Source of the DNA: Chloroflexota bacterium
GTDB lineage: Bacteria; Chloroflexota; Dormibacteria; Dormibacterales; Dormibacteraceae
Assembly (NCBI GenBank): GCA_005882115.1
Contig: VBEG01000047.1
Span: forward strand, 1-43,355
DNA length: 43,355 bases
Direction: 5' to 3'
The notes beneath the pieces were generated by a model. It was not told the origin of the DNA. It saw nothing but the letters and a program-made list of their open reading frames with translations, and made no database searches. Position numbers and translations under genes: made by a program. Position 1 is the stretch's first letter. The number at the start of each line of letters is the position of its first letter. Below are positions 1 through 7,761 of this stretch, piece by piece.

Positions 1-2
1 AC

Positions 3-236
3 CGTTTCGGTAAGGTCACCCTCCGTTACCTCGGCAAGCTCCGCCACATCCCGGTCGGCGAAGCCCATAAGAACCGAAGGGTCAGGCTATTTGTCGCAGG
101 CCCTCACGTCCGAATCGTCACCGAGGATGGTGAGCTCATCCGCGAACTCTCCATCGATTCACAGCGCGACTACCAACCGCTCGGAGGCCGCTGGCCTGTG
201 CACAATGTCTTGCAACAGGTGTCCTCGATGTCCTGA
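3..236 (+). CDS. IS481-family transposase, C-terminal fragment (partial)
   Basis: The reading frame enters from the left edge and ends at TGA 234-236, giving 77 residues. It contains RHIPVGEAHKNRRV, VRIVTEDGELIREL and RDYQPLG, which match the conserved C-terminal tail I remember for IS481-type DDE transposases. The catalytic DDE core lies outside the window. The stop codon is the first part of a possible terminal inverted repeat, TGAGACAGGACA. The fragment lies only 12 bp from a truncated tRNA-Ser fragment, so the insertion sequence ends at the edge of the tRNA-bounded region. Family assignment is by motif memory only. Confidence 0.8.
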   Translation, partial: RFGKVTLRYLGKLRHIPVGEAHKNRRVRLFVAGPHVRIVTEDGELIRELSIDSQRDYQPLGGRWPVHNVLQQVSSMS

Positions 237-245
237 GACAGGACA
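234..245 (+). repeat. probable right terminal inverted repeat of the IS481-type element
   Basis: TGAGACAGGACA, read outward as TGTCCTGTCTCA, has the TGT end typical of IS481 elements and overlaps the transposase stop codon. The left end is outside the window, so the repeat cannot be paired here. Confidence 0.4.
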
Positions 246-247
246 AG

Positions 248-273
248 GAGCGGGAAGGGAGGGATTCAAACCC
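248..273 (-). repeat. attachment-site-like duplicate of the tRNA-Ser 3' end
   Basis: These 26 bases match 2624-2649, the T-arm and acceptor 3' end of the intact tRNA-Ser(GCU) gene, with one mismatch (A for G in the T loop). Similarity stops abruptly after the T stem, as expected for an attL/attR core left by a site-specific integration. The interval between the copies is about 2.4 kb and carries a serine recombinase remnant next to the intact tRNA. A simple segmental duplication is the alternative. Confidence 0.7.
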
Positions 274-322
274 GCTCATCTATCTACATCAACAGCCTCT
301 AGGCAGACGTTCAGTCGCGCCA

Positions 323-505
323 ATGGAACTGACGCAACACCCATTGACCCCGGAGGACAGAGGCGCGCTTCAGCCAGTGCTGGCCCGCTTGAGCCGCTTA
401 GTGGCCATCACAACAACGAATCTCATCCACGATGCGACCTTCAAGCCGGTGCCTGGCTCGCGGATTGACAAAGCCAGGAAGGACAAGCTGGAAGATTCGT
501 ATTAA
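323..505 (+). pseudogene. N-terminal part of a gene interrupted by in-frame TAA
   Basis: This 60-codon frame starts at ATG 323, reads MELTQHPLTPEDRGALQP and ends at TAA 503-505. The same frame then continues without interruption as LARQRLISAEDHLRSILTLL into the 542-1096 reading frame. The two parts look like one helical N-terminal region broken by a nonsense codon. The family is not recognised. It lies in the tRNA-bounded accessory region next to other decayed genes, which fits pseudogenisation, but recent mutation or sequencing error cannot be excluded. Confidence 0.45.
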
Positions 506-541
506 CTGGCGCGCCAGCGGCTGATCTCCGCTGAAGACCAC

Positions 542-1096
542 TTGCGCTCGATCCTGACTTTGCTGGCACCCGAGTCTCTGTTGCCGCAGTTCTCTCTATT
601 CACCCTGATCGGTGGCGCTGCAGTCGCAACGGTGCATGCCAGACGCCTCCTGGACCCTGCGATCGACGAAAGCGCTCGCCTTGGGCGGGGCCTCAGTGTC
701 CGCTTGGTGAATTTGGAGAAACAGCAAAAGGTGCATCCCGAGGCACAGGGAAGTCACTTCGATGATCGTGTCGAGCACCTTCGCAAGCGGGCTGAGGCCA
801 ACGGGATAGCCGTCATTCGAAACCGCAACGGAGCAATCACCGGGTTTGGTGATGGCTGGCTATCGGATACGGATCTGTTCGAGATGTACATGCCCGGGAT
901 CGGCAAAACCTACTTCCAATACCTGGCCATGCCGTCAGATGACCAGAACTTTGTCCTCGTACCCACTCATGTGGACGTGCCCGTATTAGCCGACGTACTC
1001 GATTCTGCGCTCAGTCTGTACGACGAAACCGTTGCCTTCTTCCTGGGCCACGGGGGCTATCCCGCGATGGTGTGGAATGAGGCGAAGAAGGGTTAG
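542..1096 (+). CDS. hypothetical protein, probable downstream part of interrupted gene
   Basis: The frame is 184 residues from a TTG at 542; no Shine-Dalgarno site is visible. It is in phase with 323-505, separated only by one TAA, so TTG 542 is probably not the original start. A hydrophobic stretch near residues 16-30 (FSLFTLIGGAAVATV) is followed by a soluble region rich in charged residues, with RKRAEANGIAVIRN, ITGFGDGWLSDTDLFEMY and FVLVPTHVDVPVLADVL. I do not recognise the family. Nothing indicates a catalytic site. The compositional pattern looks coding, and it lies inside the accessory segment. Confidence 0.5.
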   Translation: MRSILTLLAPESLLPQFSLFTLIGGAAVATVHARRLLDPAIDESARLGRGLSVRLVNLEKQQKVHPEAQGSHFDDRVEHLRKRAEANGIAVIRNRNGAITGFGDGWLSDTDLFEMYMPGIGKTYFQYLAMPSDDQNFVLVPTHVDVPVLADVLDSALSLYDETVAFFLGHGGYPAMVWNEAKKG

Positions 1097-1120
1097 GTTC
1101 CGCAGTTAAGCTTCGAGCCT

Positions 1121-1261
1121 ATGCACGCTGCCATAGTCAACTACATGTACTGCTCGGGCTGGGTCTACCAGTCAGTTGATGCGGTGAGGTCCGATCTGCC
1201 GCGCTGGGAGAGACACGCCAGTAGGGCAGCCGGAGGCGGCATTGACGCTTTCAACAGGTGA
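1121..1261 (+). CDS. small ORF, unknown
   Basis: ATG 1121 to TGA 1259-1261 gives 46 residues, with VNYMYCSGWVYQSVDAV and LPRWERHASRAAGG. It sits in the otherwise empty 1097-1394 gap. No clear ribosome binding site is visible and it could be the remnant of a longer gene. The rest of this gap holds short perfect inverted repeats, GTTCGG/CCGAAC at 1305-1320 and GACTG/CAGTC near 1333-1345, and no other gene that I can see. Confidence 0.25.
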   Translation: MHAAIVNYMYCSGWVYQSVDAVRSDLPRWERHASRAAGGGIDAFNR

Positions 1262-1394
1262 GCACATACTCAACGTCGAGACGACGGTCTTCGTACATGC
1301 CTCAGTTCGGCCCGCCGAACGTGGCGACGCCTGACTGTGACAGTCGCATTATCGCCATCTCGGATGCTGGTGGGTTTGACGGAGGGACTGTCAT

Positions 1395-1952
1395 ATGAAG
1401 CGATTCCCGCTGGATTCATTCCAGCGTTTGATTCTTGCGAGCAGCCTGATGCTTGCATGGGTTGCAATCCTGCCTGTATCGGCCCAGGCAGCGGGTCCGA
1501 TCCACACCAACTTCTCTTTCACCATTCCCGACGACAACGTTTGCGGAATCCCGGTCATGACCTCAGGTATCGGAGTCGATAATTTCACCCCCATTCTTGA
1601 TTCCGACGGGAACATGGTGGGCTTCTTGGACACGGGCGAAGTCCACATCACTTTCACCGCAGCGAATGGAAAGTCTGTTCAAGTCTCCGCAGCCGGGCCT
1701 ATCACCGGAAACTTGACAGTGAACCCAGACGGCACGCTGACCTTCACGACAACGTTTAAGGGCCTTCCCGAGAGGATCTCCACAACGCGCGGGGCGATCC
1801 TGACACGTGATGCAGGGATCATCATGTTCAGTACGACTGTCGATAGCGAAGGGAATGTGATCTCTCAGACCTTTACGCAATCCGGACCTCATCCTGAAGC
1901 GGACGCGGACTTTGCGCTGTTCTGCGAGGTTGTCACCGCAGCGCTCGCGTGA
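1395..1952 (+). CDS. secreted hypothetical protein
   Basis: The product is 185 residues with a clear Sec signal peptide: basic start MKRF, hydrophobic core near residues 11-27 and an AQA cleavage site near residue 32. The mature part alternates short hydrophobic and Thr/Ser-rich strands (VHITFTAANG, GTLTFTTTFKG, IIMFSTTVD), which suggests an extracellular beta-rich fold. It resembles no family I can name. ATG 1395 is supported by GGAGGG eight bases upstream. A strong bipartite hairpin follows the gene. Two cysteines (CGIP and LFCEV) near the ends of the mature protein could form a disulfide. Confidence 0.65.
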   Translation: MKRFPLDSFQRLILASSLMLAWVAILPVSAQAAGPIHTNFSFTIPDDNVCGIPVMTSGIGVDNFTPILDSDGNMVGFLDTGEVHITFTAANGKSVQVSAAGPITGNLTVNPDGTLTFTTTFKGLPERISTTRGAILTRDAGIIMFSTTVDSEGNVISQTFTQSGPHPEADADFALFCEVVTAALA

Positions 1953-1983
1953 TGTAGGCGTTGCTCGCCCGGTGGTCAGTCAT

Positions 1984-2007
1984 GGAGGCGGCCGAGAGGC
2001 CGCCTCC
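1984..2007 (+). terminator. perfect 10-bp hairpin downstream of the secreted protein
   Basis: GGAGGCGGCC, loop GAGA, GGCCGCCTCC. An outer helix is possible between CCGGTGGT just upstream and ACCACTGG just downstream. No U-tract follows, so it may act as an RNA-stability hairpin rather than an intrinsic terminator. Confidence 0.5.
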
Positions 2008-2081
2008 CACAACCACTGGCCAGTAACCCGCCGCCGTGTACTACCGATGCAGTTCAGCGCAGACGCCTGGAGCCTTGCGCG

Positions 2082-2681
2082 ATGACGAAGCAGGCCGTCA
2101 AGGAGTCCGGACTGTTCCCAACCATTGACCCGGTATTCGGAGACTTCCTGAACGGGATACCGGCCGCGCGGCCGTCCGTGACCATCGAGACAGCGCAGGT
2201 GCGGACGGCGAACCTCAAGCGCAAGCTTGCGCGGATCGGTGAGCGGTATGAGGCTGACGAGATCACCCACGATGAGTGGAAGCAGAAGGGAGACAAGATG
2301 CGCGCTGAGATCGCTGCGCTGGAGTCAGAGGCTGCCGCGCCCGTTGACGCCATCGAACTCCTGACCCTCGGACAACAGTGGCGCGAGGGTGACGCTGCCC
2401 AGCGCGCAGCCGTCCTACACGCGTTGTGGGAGCGCATCGAGATTCGTGACCGCAAGGTCGTGAGGCTGACGGCGCGCGCCGACCGCGCTCAGCGGGCGCA
2501 TCAGATGATCGCCACTGCGTTGCAGTACATCAAGGACGGCGTGTTTGACGAGTCAGACATTGAGGATCAGCCGCGACCACCGCAACGTGATGGTGGGCCA
2601 GGTGCTGCGCGGAACACATCGATGAGCGGGAAGGGAGGGATTCGAACCCTCGAGGGAGCTTTACACCCCCTACCCGCTTAG
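2082..2681 (+). pseudogene. large serine recombinase, C-terminal remnant
   Basis: The frame from ATG 2082 gives 199 residues. Residues about 40-90 form a coiled-coil-like stretch with LARIGERYEADEITHDEW and KMRAEIAALE, followed by QQWREGDAAQRAAVLHALWE and a basic tail. This is the pattern of the C-terminal coiled-coil region of large serine recombinases. The N-terminal resolvase domain with its catalytic serine and the zinc-ribbon part are absent, and upstream sequence in this frame is not recombinase-like, so the gene is a remnant. The frame runs into the 3' half of tRNA-Ser, so its last residues are encoded by the antisense of the tRNA. Its position beside the intact tRNA fits an integrase at an attachment site. 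Confidence 0.65.
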
Positions 2682-2716
2682 CAGGCGGGTGCTTTCGGCC
2701 ACTCAGCCACCTCCCC
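2627..2716 (-). tRNA. tRNA-Ser (anticodon GCU)
   Basis: On the minus strand the acceptor GGGGAGG pairs with CCTTCCC (one G-U). The anticodon stem CCCGC/GCGGG encloses loop CTGCTAA with anticodon GCT. There is a long class II variable arm and a T arm GAGGG-TTCGAAT-CCCTC. Length is 90 nt, as expected for tRNA-Ser. No CCA is encoded after the discriminator G. Its 3' end is duplicated at 248-273. Confidence 0.95.
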
Positions 2717-2786
2717 GACAAGGGAGCCTGTCGCTCGATTCTATCCACCCCAGCCTGCATCCATCGCTCTCCATACTTACAAGCCG

Positions 2787-5030
2787 ATGGAAGCTCCCGG
2801 CGGACCAGGCGCGCCCCCGATGTGGGGAACTGGACGCAAGATGGCGTTCGGGGCGGCGCCCGGTTCCCGGAGCAAGGTCTGGTACACCCTCGCCGACGGC
2901 AACCTCAGCGAGGTGTTCTTTCCGTATCTCGACCGCGTCGCGCTGCATGAGCTGCGTTTTTTCGTGTCCGCCAGCGGCGCCCCGCCGGTCGATGACGCGG
3001 CCGACGGCCAGCACTCGATCAGCTGGATCAGCCCCGGCGTACCCGCCTTTCACGTCGATTCGACGCATCACGAATACAGGCTGACCAAAGAGTTCTTTTC
3101 CGACCCGGAAGAGAACGCGATGCTCATCGCGGCCACGTTCACTCCCGAGCTGCCCGACCTACGCCTCTACCTGCAGGCCTCCGCCCACTGGCAGCCGGGT
3201 ACCGAAGGTAACTTCGGCAGCGTCCTCGACACACATCCTCCGGCCTTGTTGCTCCAGCAGCAGGACGTGTGGATCTGCGTCGTCGGGCCGTTCAGCCGTG
3301 CCACGGTCGGCTACTTCCGCAGCTCTGACGTGCACATCGACCTGAGCGACGCGGACGGATACCTGACCGCCATGTATGACCGGGCCGGTCCGGGAAACGT
3401 CGCGGTCGGCACCGAGCTCGGCGTCCGCGCGGGCACGTTCCAGCTCGCCATCGGATTCGCGCACTCGAGAGCCGACGCGGAGGAGGTCGCCCGGAACGCG
3501 CTGCAGAAGGGCGCGGGAACGGTGCGTCAGGCCTTCGAACGTGCGTGGCATGCTCAGGCCGAGATCCCGCGCGCTCTCGAGAAGGTGAGCGGTGACGAGG
3601 GGATGCTCGCGCGTGCCTCCTTCGCTCTGCTGCACTGTCTCGAGGACAAGTCCCACGCGGGAGCCTTCATCGCGGCTCCAGCCGCGCCGTGGGGTGAGTT
3701 GAATCACGACGGCAGCCACCTCTACCAGCTCGTCTGGCCGCGGGACCTCTGCCGCATCGCCACCGCGCTTCTCGATGGTGGCGACAGCGAAGCGGCGCTG
3801 CGCGCGTTCCGCCACCTGCAAGCGCAGCAACGTCCGGACGGAGGCTGGTATCAGAACTGGACCATCGACGGGACTCCTCACTGGCAGTCGACCGAGCTGG
3901 ACCAGATCGCGCTCCCGATCCTGCTTGCATGGCGGCTCGGCGTGGCGGGCTGCCTAGACCACGATCCTTACCCGACGATGGTCCGGCGGGCAGCGCAATT
4001 CATCATCCGCGAGGGTCCGCTGACGACCCTCGACCGATGGGAGGATTCAGGCGGTCTCTCACCGTCGACGCTGGCGGCGTGCATCGCGGCGCTGATCGTT
4101 GCTTCCGAGTTCGCGAATGACGCGGGGGAGCACATCGCCGCGGGTCACTTTCGCGCAGTGGCCGACTACTGGAACGACCGGGTCGAGGCCTGGTGCTCGC
4201 TTTCCTCCGGACAGTACTTGCGGCTGGGCTCCGATCCAGACCGGCGGCCGACCGAAGGCGCGATCGCGCCCGAATTCCTCGAGCTTGTTCGCTATGGGCT
4301 CCGCAGGCCCAAGGACGAGCGCGTCCTACGCAGCCTGCAGGGCGTCGACACATCGCTGAAGGTGAGTCTCCCAGCGGGCCCGAGCTGGCGACGTTATGTC
4401 GGCGACAGCTACGGCGAGCACGAGGACGGCTCGCCGTGGGACGGCGGTGGGCGGGGCCGCGCCTGGCCGGTGCTCACTGGCGAGCGCGCGCGTCATTTCT
4501 TCTCCATGGGGCTGCCGGCCGCCGAGCTCGTGCGAACTCTCGAAGGATTTGCGGGGCAGGGACTCGCGCTTGCCGAGCAGCTGTGGGACGCGCCGGACGT
4601 TCCGACGCGCCGCCTTCAGTTTGGCAAGCCGAATGGCTCCGCGTGCCCGCTCGGCTGGGCACACGCAGAGTATCTCGAGCTCCTCGTGACGATCGCGCTC
4701 GCCGGGTTTCCCGACATCGTCATGCCGGCGCGCCGCCGTTACACCGAGGGGCAGGCGCAGGAACCGCCGTTCATCTGGTCCCACAGGCACCAGATCACAC
4801 GCATCGCCGCGGGCCGGCGGCTTCGCGTCCAGCTGCCGAGGCCCGGCGCCGTCCACTACACGTTCGACAACTGGGCCTCGCACGTGGAAGTCGACGCCAT
4901 CGACACAACGCTCGGCGTCTGGGTCGCCGAAGTTCCATGCCACGAGCTGCCCGGCGGGGCGGAGCTGTCCTGGACCGCGCACTACATGACCGGTTGGGAA
5001 GGGAAGAACTTCTCCCTGACAGTGGACTAG
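2787..5030 (+). CDS. glycoside hydrolase family 15 glucoamylase-type enzyme
   Basis: The product is 747 residues, normal for bacterial GH15 enzymes that hydrolyse terminal glucose from alpha-glucans or related oligosaccharides. The N-terminal part (about 1-270) is the beta-sandwich domain typical of bacterial members (SRSKVWYTLADGNLSEVFFP). The (alpha/alpha)6 catalytic domain follows with LYQLVWPRDL, WEDSGG (general acid, near Glu419) and GWAHAEY (general base, near Glu628). No signal peptide is visible, so it is probably cytoplasmic, acting on stored glycogen together with the locus at 23640-34892. ATG 2787 has no Shine-Dalgarno site but a CATACT element lies 9 bases upstream, which could give a nearly leaderless message. 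Confidence 0.9.
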   Translation: MEAPGGPGAPPMWGTGRKMAFGAAPGSRSKVWYTLADGNLSEVFFPYLDRVALHELRFFVSASGAPPVDDAADGQHSISWISPGVPAFHVDSTHHEYRLTKEFFSDPEENAMLIAATFTPELPDLRLYLQASAHWQPGTEGNFGSVLDTHPPALLLQQQDVWICVVGPFSRATVGYFRSSDVHIDLSDADGYLTAMYDRAGPGNVAVGTELGVRAGTFQLAIGFAHSRADAEEVARNALQKGAGTVRQAFERAWHAQAEIPRALEKVSGDEGMLARASFALLHCLEDKSHAGAFIAAPAAPWGELNHDGSHLYQLVWPRDLCRIATALLDGGDSEAALRAFRHLQAQQRPDGGWYQNWTIDGTPHWQSTELDQIALPILLAWRLGVAGCLDHDPYPTMVRRAAQFIIREGPLTTLDRWEDSGGLSPSTLAACIAALIVASEFANDAGEHIAAGHFRAVADYWNDRVEAWCSLSSGQYLRLGSDPDRRPTEGAIAPEFLELVRYGLRRPKDERVLRSLQGVDTSLKVSLPAGPSWRRYVGDSYGEHEDGSPWDGGGRGRAWPVLTGERARHFFSMGLPAAELVRTLEGFAGQGLALAEQLWDAPDVPTRRLQFGKPNGSACPLGWAHAEYLELLVTIALAGFPDIVMPARRRYTEGQAQEPPFIWSHRHQITRIAAGRRLRVQLPRPGAVHYTFDNWASHVEVDAIDTTLGVWVAEVPCHELPGGAELSWTAHYMTGWEGKNFSLTVD

Positions 5031-5038
5031 CCCCATCC

Positions 5039-5075
5039 CCCGGCTTCGCCGGGTACTTCCCCATGAATGGGGAAG
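5039..5075. repeat. double-hairpin module, copy A
   Basis: Two adjacent perfect hairpins: CCCGGC-TTC-GCCGGG (5039-5053), then CTTCCCCA-TGAA-TGGGGAAG (5056-5075). They lie between the convergent stop codons of the glucoamylase and the 5086-5973 gene. They could end transcription from both sides, although no long U-tract follows. A second copy with compensatory changes lies at 7728-7761. Confidence 0.7.
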
Positions 5076-5085
5076 AGTTATTCCC

Positions 5086-5973
5086 CTAGCGTTCTTCGGG
5101 CGGCTCCAGGTCGTCGAGCCTCAGCCCGTTGCCGGTCTCTTCGTCGAACTGGCTGTGCAGCTCCCCGCAGTCCGCGCACCGGTAGTACTCGCCGACAAAA
5201 CCCTTGTGCCACACCGCGTAGCTGACGATGCCGGGTTCCTCGACCAGGATCTCCTGCTCGAGGCGGTAGATCACCTGCTCCCATCCGCCCGCCTCGATTT
5301 CGTCGTCGAGCACGACCACGCAGTAGGGATGCGGCTCGCCCCACAGCATGACGACCTCGCCCCGACGCTCGTCCTCAGCGTTGACGATCGACCATGCCTC
5401 GGCCGCCTGGCCGCGGCTGCTTCTCACCAGCCGAAGCTGGGCCCAGAAGCGTTCGGCTGACTCGCGTTCGGCCTTGTCGTGCTCCGCCTGCGCTTCCTGA
5501 AACGCGCTCCACATGCGCAGAAGGTGGTTGCGGAACCGGTGATAAGTCGGCAGCAGCTTGGGCTGCTGCTTCGGCGAGCCGATGAGCTTCTCGAAGGCGT
5601 GCTCGAACGCAGCCTCGACGCGCTCCTGGCGGTCGGACACGTCGGGCGCCCACGCCTCGTCCTCGGACAACCGCATGCTCTCGTTCAAGACGACCTCGAA
5701 GTCGAGCCAGTCATCGCCGAACTCGGGCACGAAAACGGACTCGACTAGGTCGGCCAGGCGGTGCTCCTCGAGCAGGGCGGGAGTCACTTTGCCACGCGCT
5801 TCGGGCCAGCCCTTCCAGCCCATCACGTTGTGGATCCAGTAGTCGAAGACGGTGACCGCGTACTGCAGCGCAGCGGGAGAGCTCCAGATCCCGGTCGGCC
5901 AAGTCTTCTTGCCGGTTCGAACCTTGTTGTAGAGGGAGATGACCTGCTCTTCGTCCAGGTATTCAGTTTCCAT
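5086..5973 (-). CDS. hypothetical protein
   Basis: The product is 295 residues from ATG 5973, which is preceded by GGAGGG at ideal spacing; an in-frame TTG at 5985 is a less likely start. The sequence is acidic and rich in Trp and Tyr: TWPTGIWSSPAALQYA, FDYWIHNVMGWKGWPEARG and a C-terminal YAVWHKGFVGEYYRCADC. The single CxxC near the C-terminus could bind metal only with a partner. I do not recognise a family and no membrane segment is visible. The gene is divergent from the MoeB-like gene, with a TATAGT element in the 58-bp spacer. Confidence 0.7.
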   Translation of the reverse strand: METEYLDEEQVISLYNKVRTGKKTWPTGIWSSPAALQYAVTVFDYWIHNVMGWKGWPEARGKVTPALLEEHRLADLVESVFVPEFGDDWLDFEVVLNESMRLSEDEAWAPDVSDRQERVEAAFEHAFEKLIGSPKQQPKLLPTYHRFRNHLLRMWSAFQEAQAEHDKAERESAERFWAQLRLVRSSRGQAAEAWSIVNAEDERRGEVVMLWGEPHPYCVVVLDDEIEAGGWEQVIYRLEQEILVEEPGIVSYAVWHKGFVGEYYRCADCGELHSQFDEETGNGLRLDDLEPPEER

Positions 5974-6031
5974 GGCGCCCTCCAACTATAGGAATAAGCC
6001 CGAAAGCACCCTGGGTATAGTCCCTATAGAC

Positions 6032-6877
6032 ATGACTCAAACTCGAAGCTTCACCCCTGACCAGGTCGCGCGGTACGCCCGCCACCTGATCCTGCCCGAG
6101 GTCGGCGGCGCCGGCCAGCGCAAGCTGCTGAATTCGAGCGTCCTGCTCCTGGGCGCGGGCGGGCTGGGCTCGCCCGCGGCCATGTACCTGGCGGCGGCCG
6201 GCGTGGGCAAGGTCGGCATCGTCGACTTCGACGTCGTCGACGCGTCCAACCTGCAGCGCCAGCTGCTCCACGGCAATGACGACATCGGACGTCCAAAGGT
6301 CGAGTCAGCGGCCGAGACGCTGCGCAACCTGAATCCTGATGTCGAGGTTGTCGCGATCAACGAGCACCTGAACTCGGAGACGGCAATGCGCATCTTCTCG
6401 CCGTATGAGGTGATCGTCGACGGCACTGACAACTTTCCGACGCGCTACCTGGCCAACGACGCGGCACACTTCCTGGCCAAGCCGCTCGTGCACGGCAGCA
6501 TCTTCCGGTTCGAGGGCCGCCTCGCCCTTTTCGACTCCGCGAAAGCCACCGGCTGCTATCGCTGCCTGTTTCCCGAACCTCCGCCTCCTGGCAGCGTGCA
6601 GAGCTGCGCCGAGGCAGGCGTGTTCGGAGTCCTGCCCGGGATCATCGGCAGCATGATGGCGTTCGAGACGATCAAGTACCTCCTCGACATCGGGCGGTCG
6701 ATGATCGGCCGTTACCTGCTTTTCGAAGGCGAGGAGATGTCGTTCCGCGAGCTGCGGCTGCGCCAAAACAAGGCGTGCCCGTTGTGCGGCGAGAACCCGA
6801 CTGTCGACTCGTTGATCGACTACGAGGCCTGGTGCGGCACACCGGCGATGGAACCCTCCGAAGCCCAGGCCAGCTAA
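6032..6877 (+). CDS. moeB: MoeB/ThiF-type sulfur-carrier adenylyltransferase
   Basis: The product is 281 residues. Enzymes of this family adenylate the C-terminal glycine of a ubiquitin-like sulfur carrier (MoaD or ThiS) in molybdopterin or thiamine synthesis. Visible features are the nucleotide-binding GAGGLGSPAA, the following DFDVVDASNLQRQ, DGTDNFPTRYL, the region SCAEAGVFGVLPG with the conserved cysteine, and two CxxC zinc pairs (CYRC and CPLC). There is no C-terminal rhodanese domain, unlike MoeZ proteins. ATG 6032 is chosen because MTQTRSFTPDQVARYARH is the usual family start. TATAGT lies 10 bases upstream, so the transcript may have a very short leader. MoeB and ThiF cannot be told apart here. 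The gene lies just before larE. Confidence 0.88.
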   Translation: MTQTRSFTPDQVARYARHLILPEVGGAGQRKLLNSSVLLLGAGGLGSPAAMYLAAAGVGKVGIVDFDVVDASNLQRQLLHGNDDIGRPKVESAAETLRNLNPDVEVVAINEHLNSETAMRIFSPYEVIVDGTDNFPTRYLANDAAHFLAKPLVHGSIFRFEGRLALFDSAKATGCYRCLFPEPPPPGSVQSCAEAGVFGVLPGIIGSMMAFETIKYLLDIGRSMIGRYLLFEGEEMSFRELRLRQNKACPLCGENPTVDSLIDYEAWCGTPAMEPSEAQAS

Positions 6878-6889
6878 CCTCCTAGCTGG

Positions 6890-7717
6890 GTGATGATCCA
6901 GCTCGACCGCTACGACGCGACGCGGGTGAAATTGGCCCGGGAGCGCGTGCGCGGTCTGGGGTCGGTACTTGTCGCGTATTCGGGCGGCGTCGATTCGACG
7001 TTGCTGCTCAAGCTGGCAATCGACGAGCTCGGCGATCGCGCGGTCGCGGCGCTGGCAAGCTCGCCGGCGTACCCCGAATCCGAGCAGCAAGAAGCTCGTG
7101 ACCTGGCCCGCTCCCTGGGTGCACGGCTGGTCGAGGTTACGACCAGCGAGGTCGAGCTCGATGCCTATGCTCGCAACAACCCGGACCGTTGCTTCCACTG
7201 CAAGGAAGAGCTGTTCGACACCCTCGCACCGGTGCAGCAAGATCTCGGCCTCGCGCATCTCGCGTATGGAGCGACCGCCGACGACGCCGGTGACCATCGA
7301 CCTGGCCACGGATCGGCCGTCCGCCGCGGCGTGCAGTTCCCCCTTCTCGAGGCCGGCATGGCGAAGTCAGAGATCCGCGCGGCGGCGCGCGCGCTTGGTC
7401 TCCCGAACTGGAACAAGCCGTCCTTTGCCTGTCTGTCGTCGCGAATTCCGCACGGTACGCCTGTGACAGTGGCGGCGCTGCGCCAGATCGAAGCCGCAGA
7501 GGCGGCGCTGAAGGCGCTCGGGTTCACGCAGGTTCGGGTCCGCCACCATGGCGATGTCGCGCGGATCGAGGTCGACGAGGTGGACATACCGCGCCTGCTA
7601 GCTGAGCGAGGACGCGTGACCAGCGCACTGCGCGAGGCCGGCTACAAATTTGTTTCGGCCGACCTCGAGGGGTACGCCACCGGAAGTCTCAACCGGACCT
7701 GGAGAAAGGGCAGCTGA
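6890..7717 (+). CDS. larE: ATP-dependent sacrificial sulfur transferase LarE
   Basis: The product is 275 residues, with GTG 6890 directly followed by ATG 6893. LarE matures the pyridinium-thiocarboxylate nickel cofactor of lactate racemase-type enzymes. The N-terminal PP-loop SGGVDST binds ATP. RCFHCKEE supplies Cys101 and Cys104 and SFACLSSRIP supplies Cys181. From memory, single-Cys LarE enzymes sacrifice that cysteine, while three-Cys enzymes bind a [4Fe-4S] cluster that carries sulfide; this protein is of the three-Cys kind. larB, larC and larA are not in the window. It begins 12 bp after the MoeB-like gene, probably in one operon. Confidence 0.9.
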   Translation: MMIQLDRYDATRVKLARERVRGLGSVLVAYSGGVDSTLLLKLAIDELGDRAVAALASSPAYPESEQQEARDLARSLGARLVEVTTSEVELDAYARNNPDRCFHCKEELFDTLAPVQQDLGLAHLAYGATADDAGDHRPGHGSAVRRGVQFPLLEAGMAKSEIRAAARALGLPNWNKPSFACLSSRIPHGTPVTVAALRQIEAAEAALKALGFTQVRVRHHGDVARIEVDEVDIPRLLAERGRVTSALREAGYKFVSADLEGYATGSLNRTWRKGS

Positions 7718-7727
7718 TAGCCCCTCC

Positions 7728-7761
7728 GGCCCTTCGGGCCACCTCCCTATGAATGGGGAGG
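7728..7761. repeat. double-hairpin module, copy B
   Basis: GGCCC-TTC-GGGCC (7728-7740), then CCTCCCTA-TGAA-TGGGGAGG (7742-7761). It has the same architecture and the same TGAA loop closed by A-T as copy A. Stem pair 2 changes from T-A to C-G, a compensatory difference. It lies between larE and glpK; its loop contains the apparent glpK ATG and its 3' arm is purine-rich like a Shine-Dalgarno site. Confidence 0.7.

Noticed and set aside
503-505. Recoded stop codon in the 323-1096 frame
   Set aside because: The codon is UAA, which is not known to encode selenocysteine or pyrrolysine, and no SECIS-like structure was sought or needed to explain an accessory-region pseudogene.
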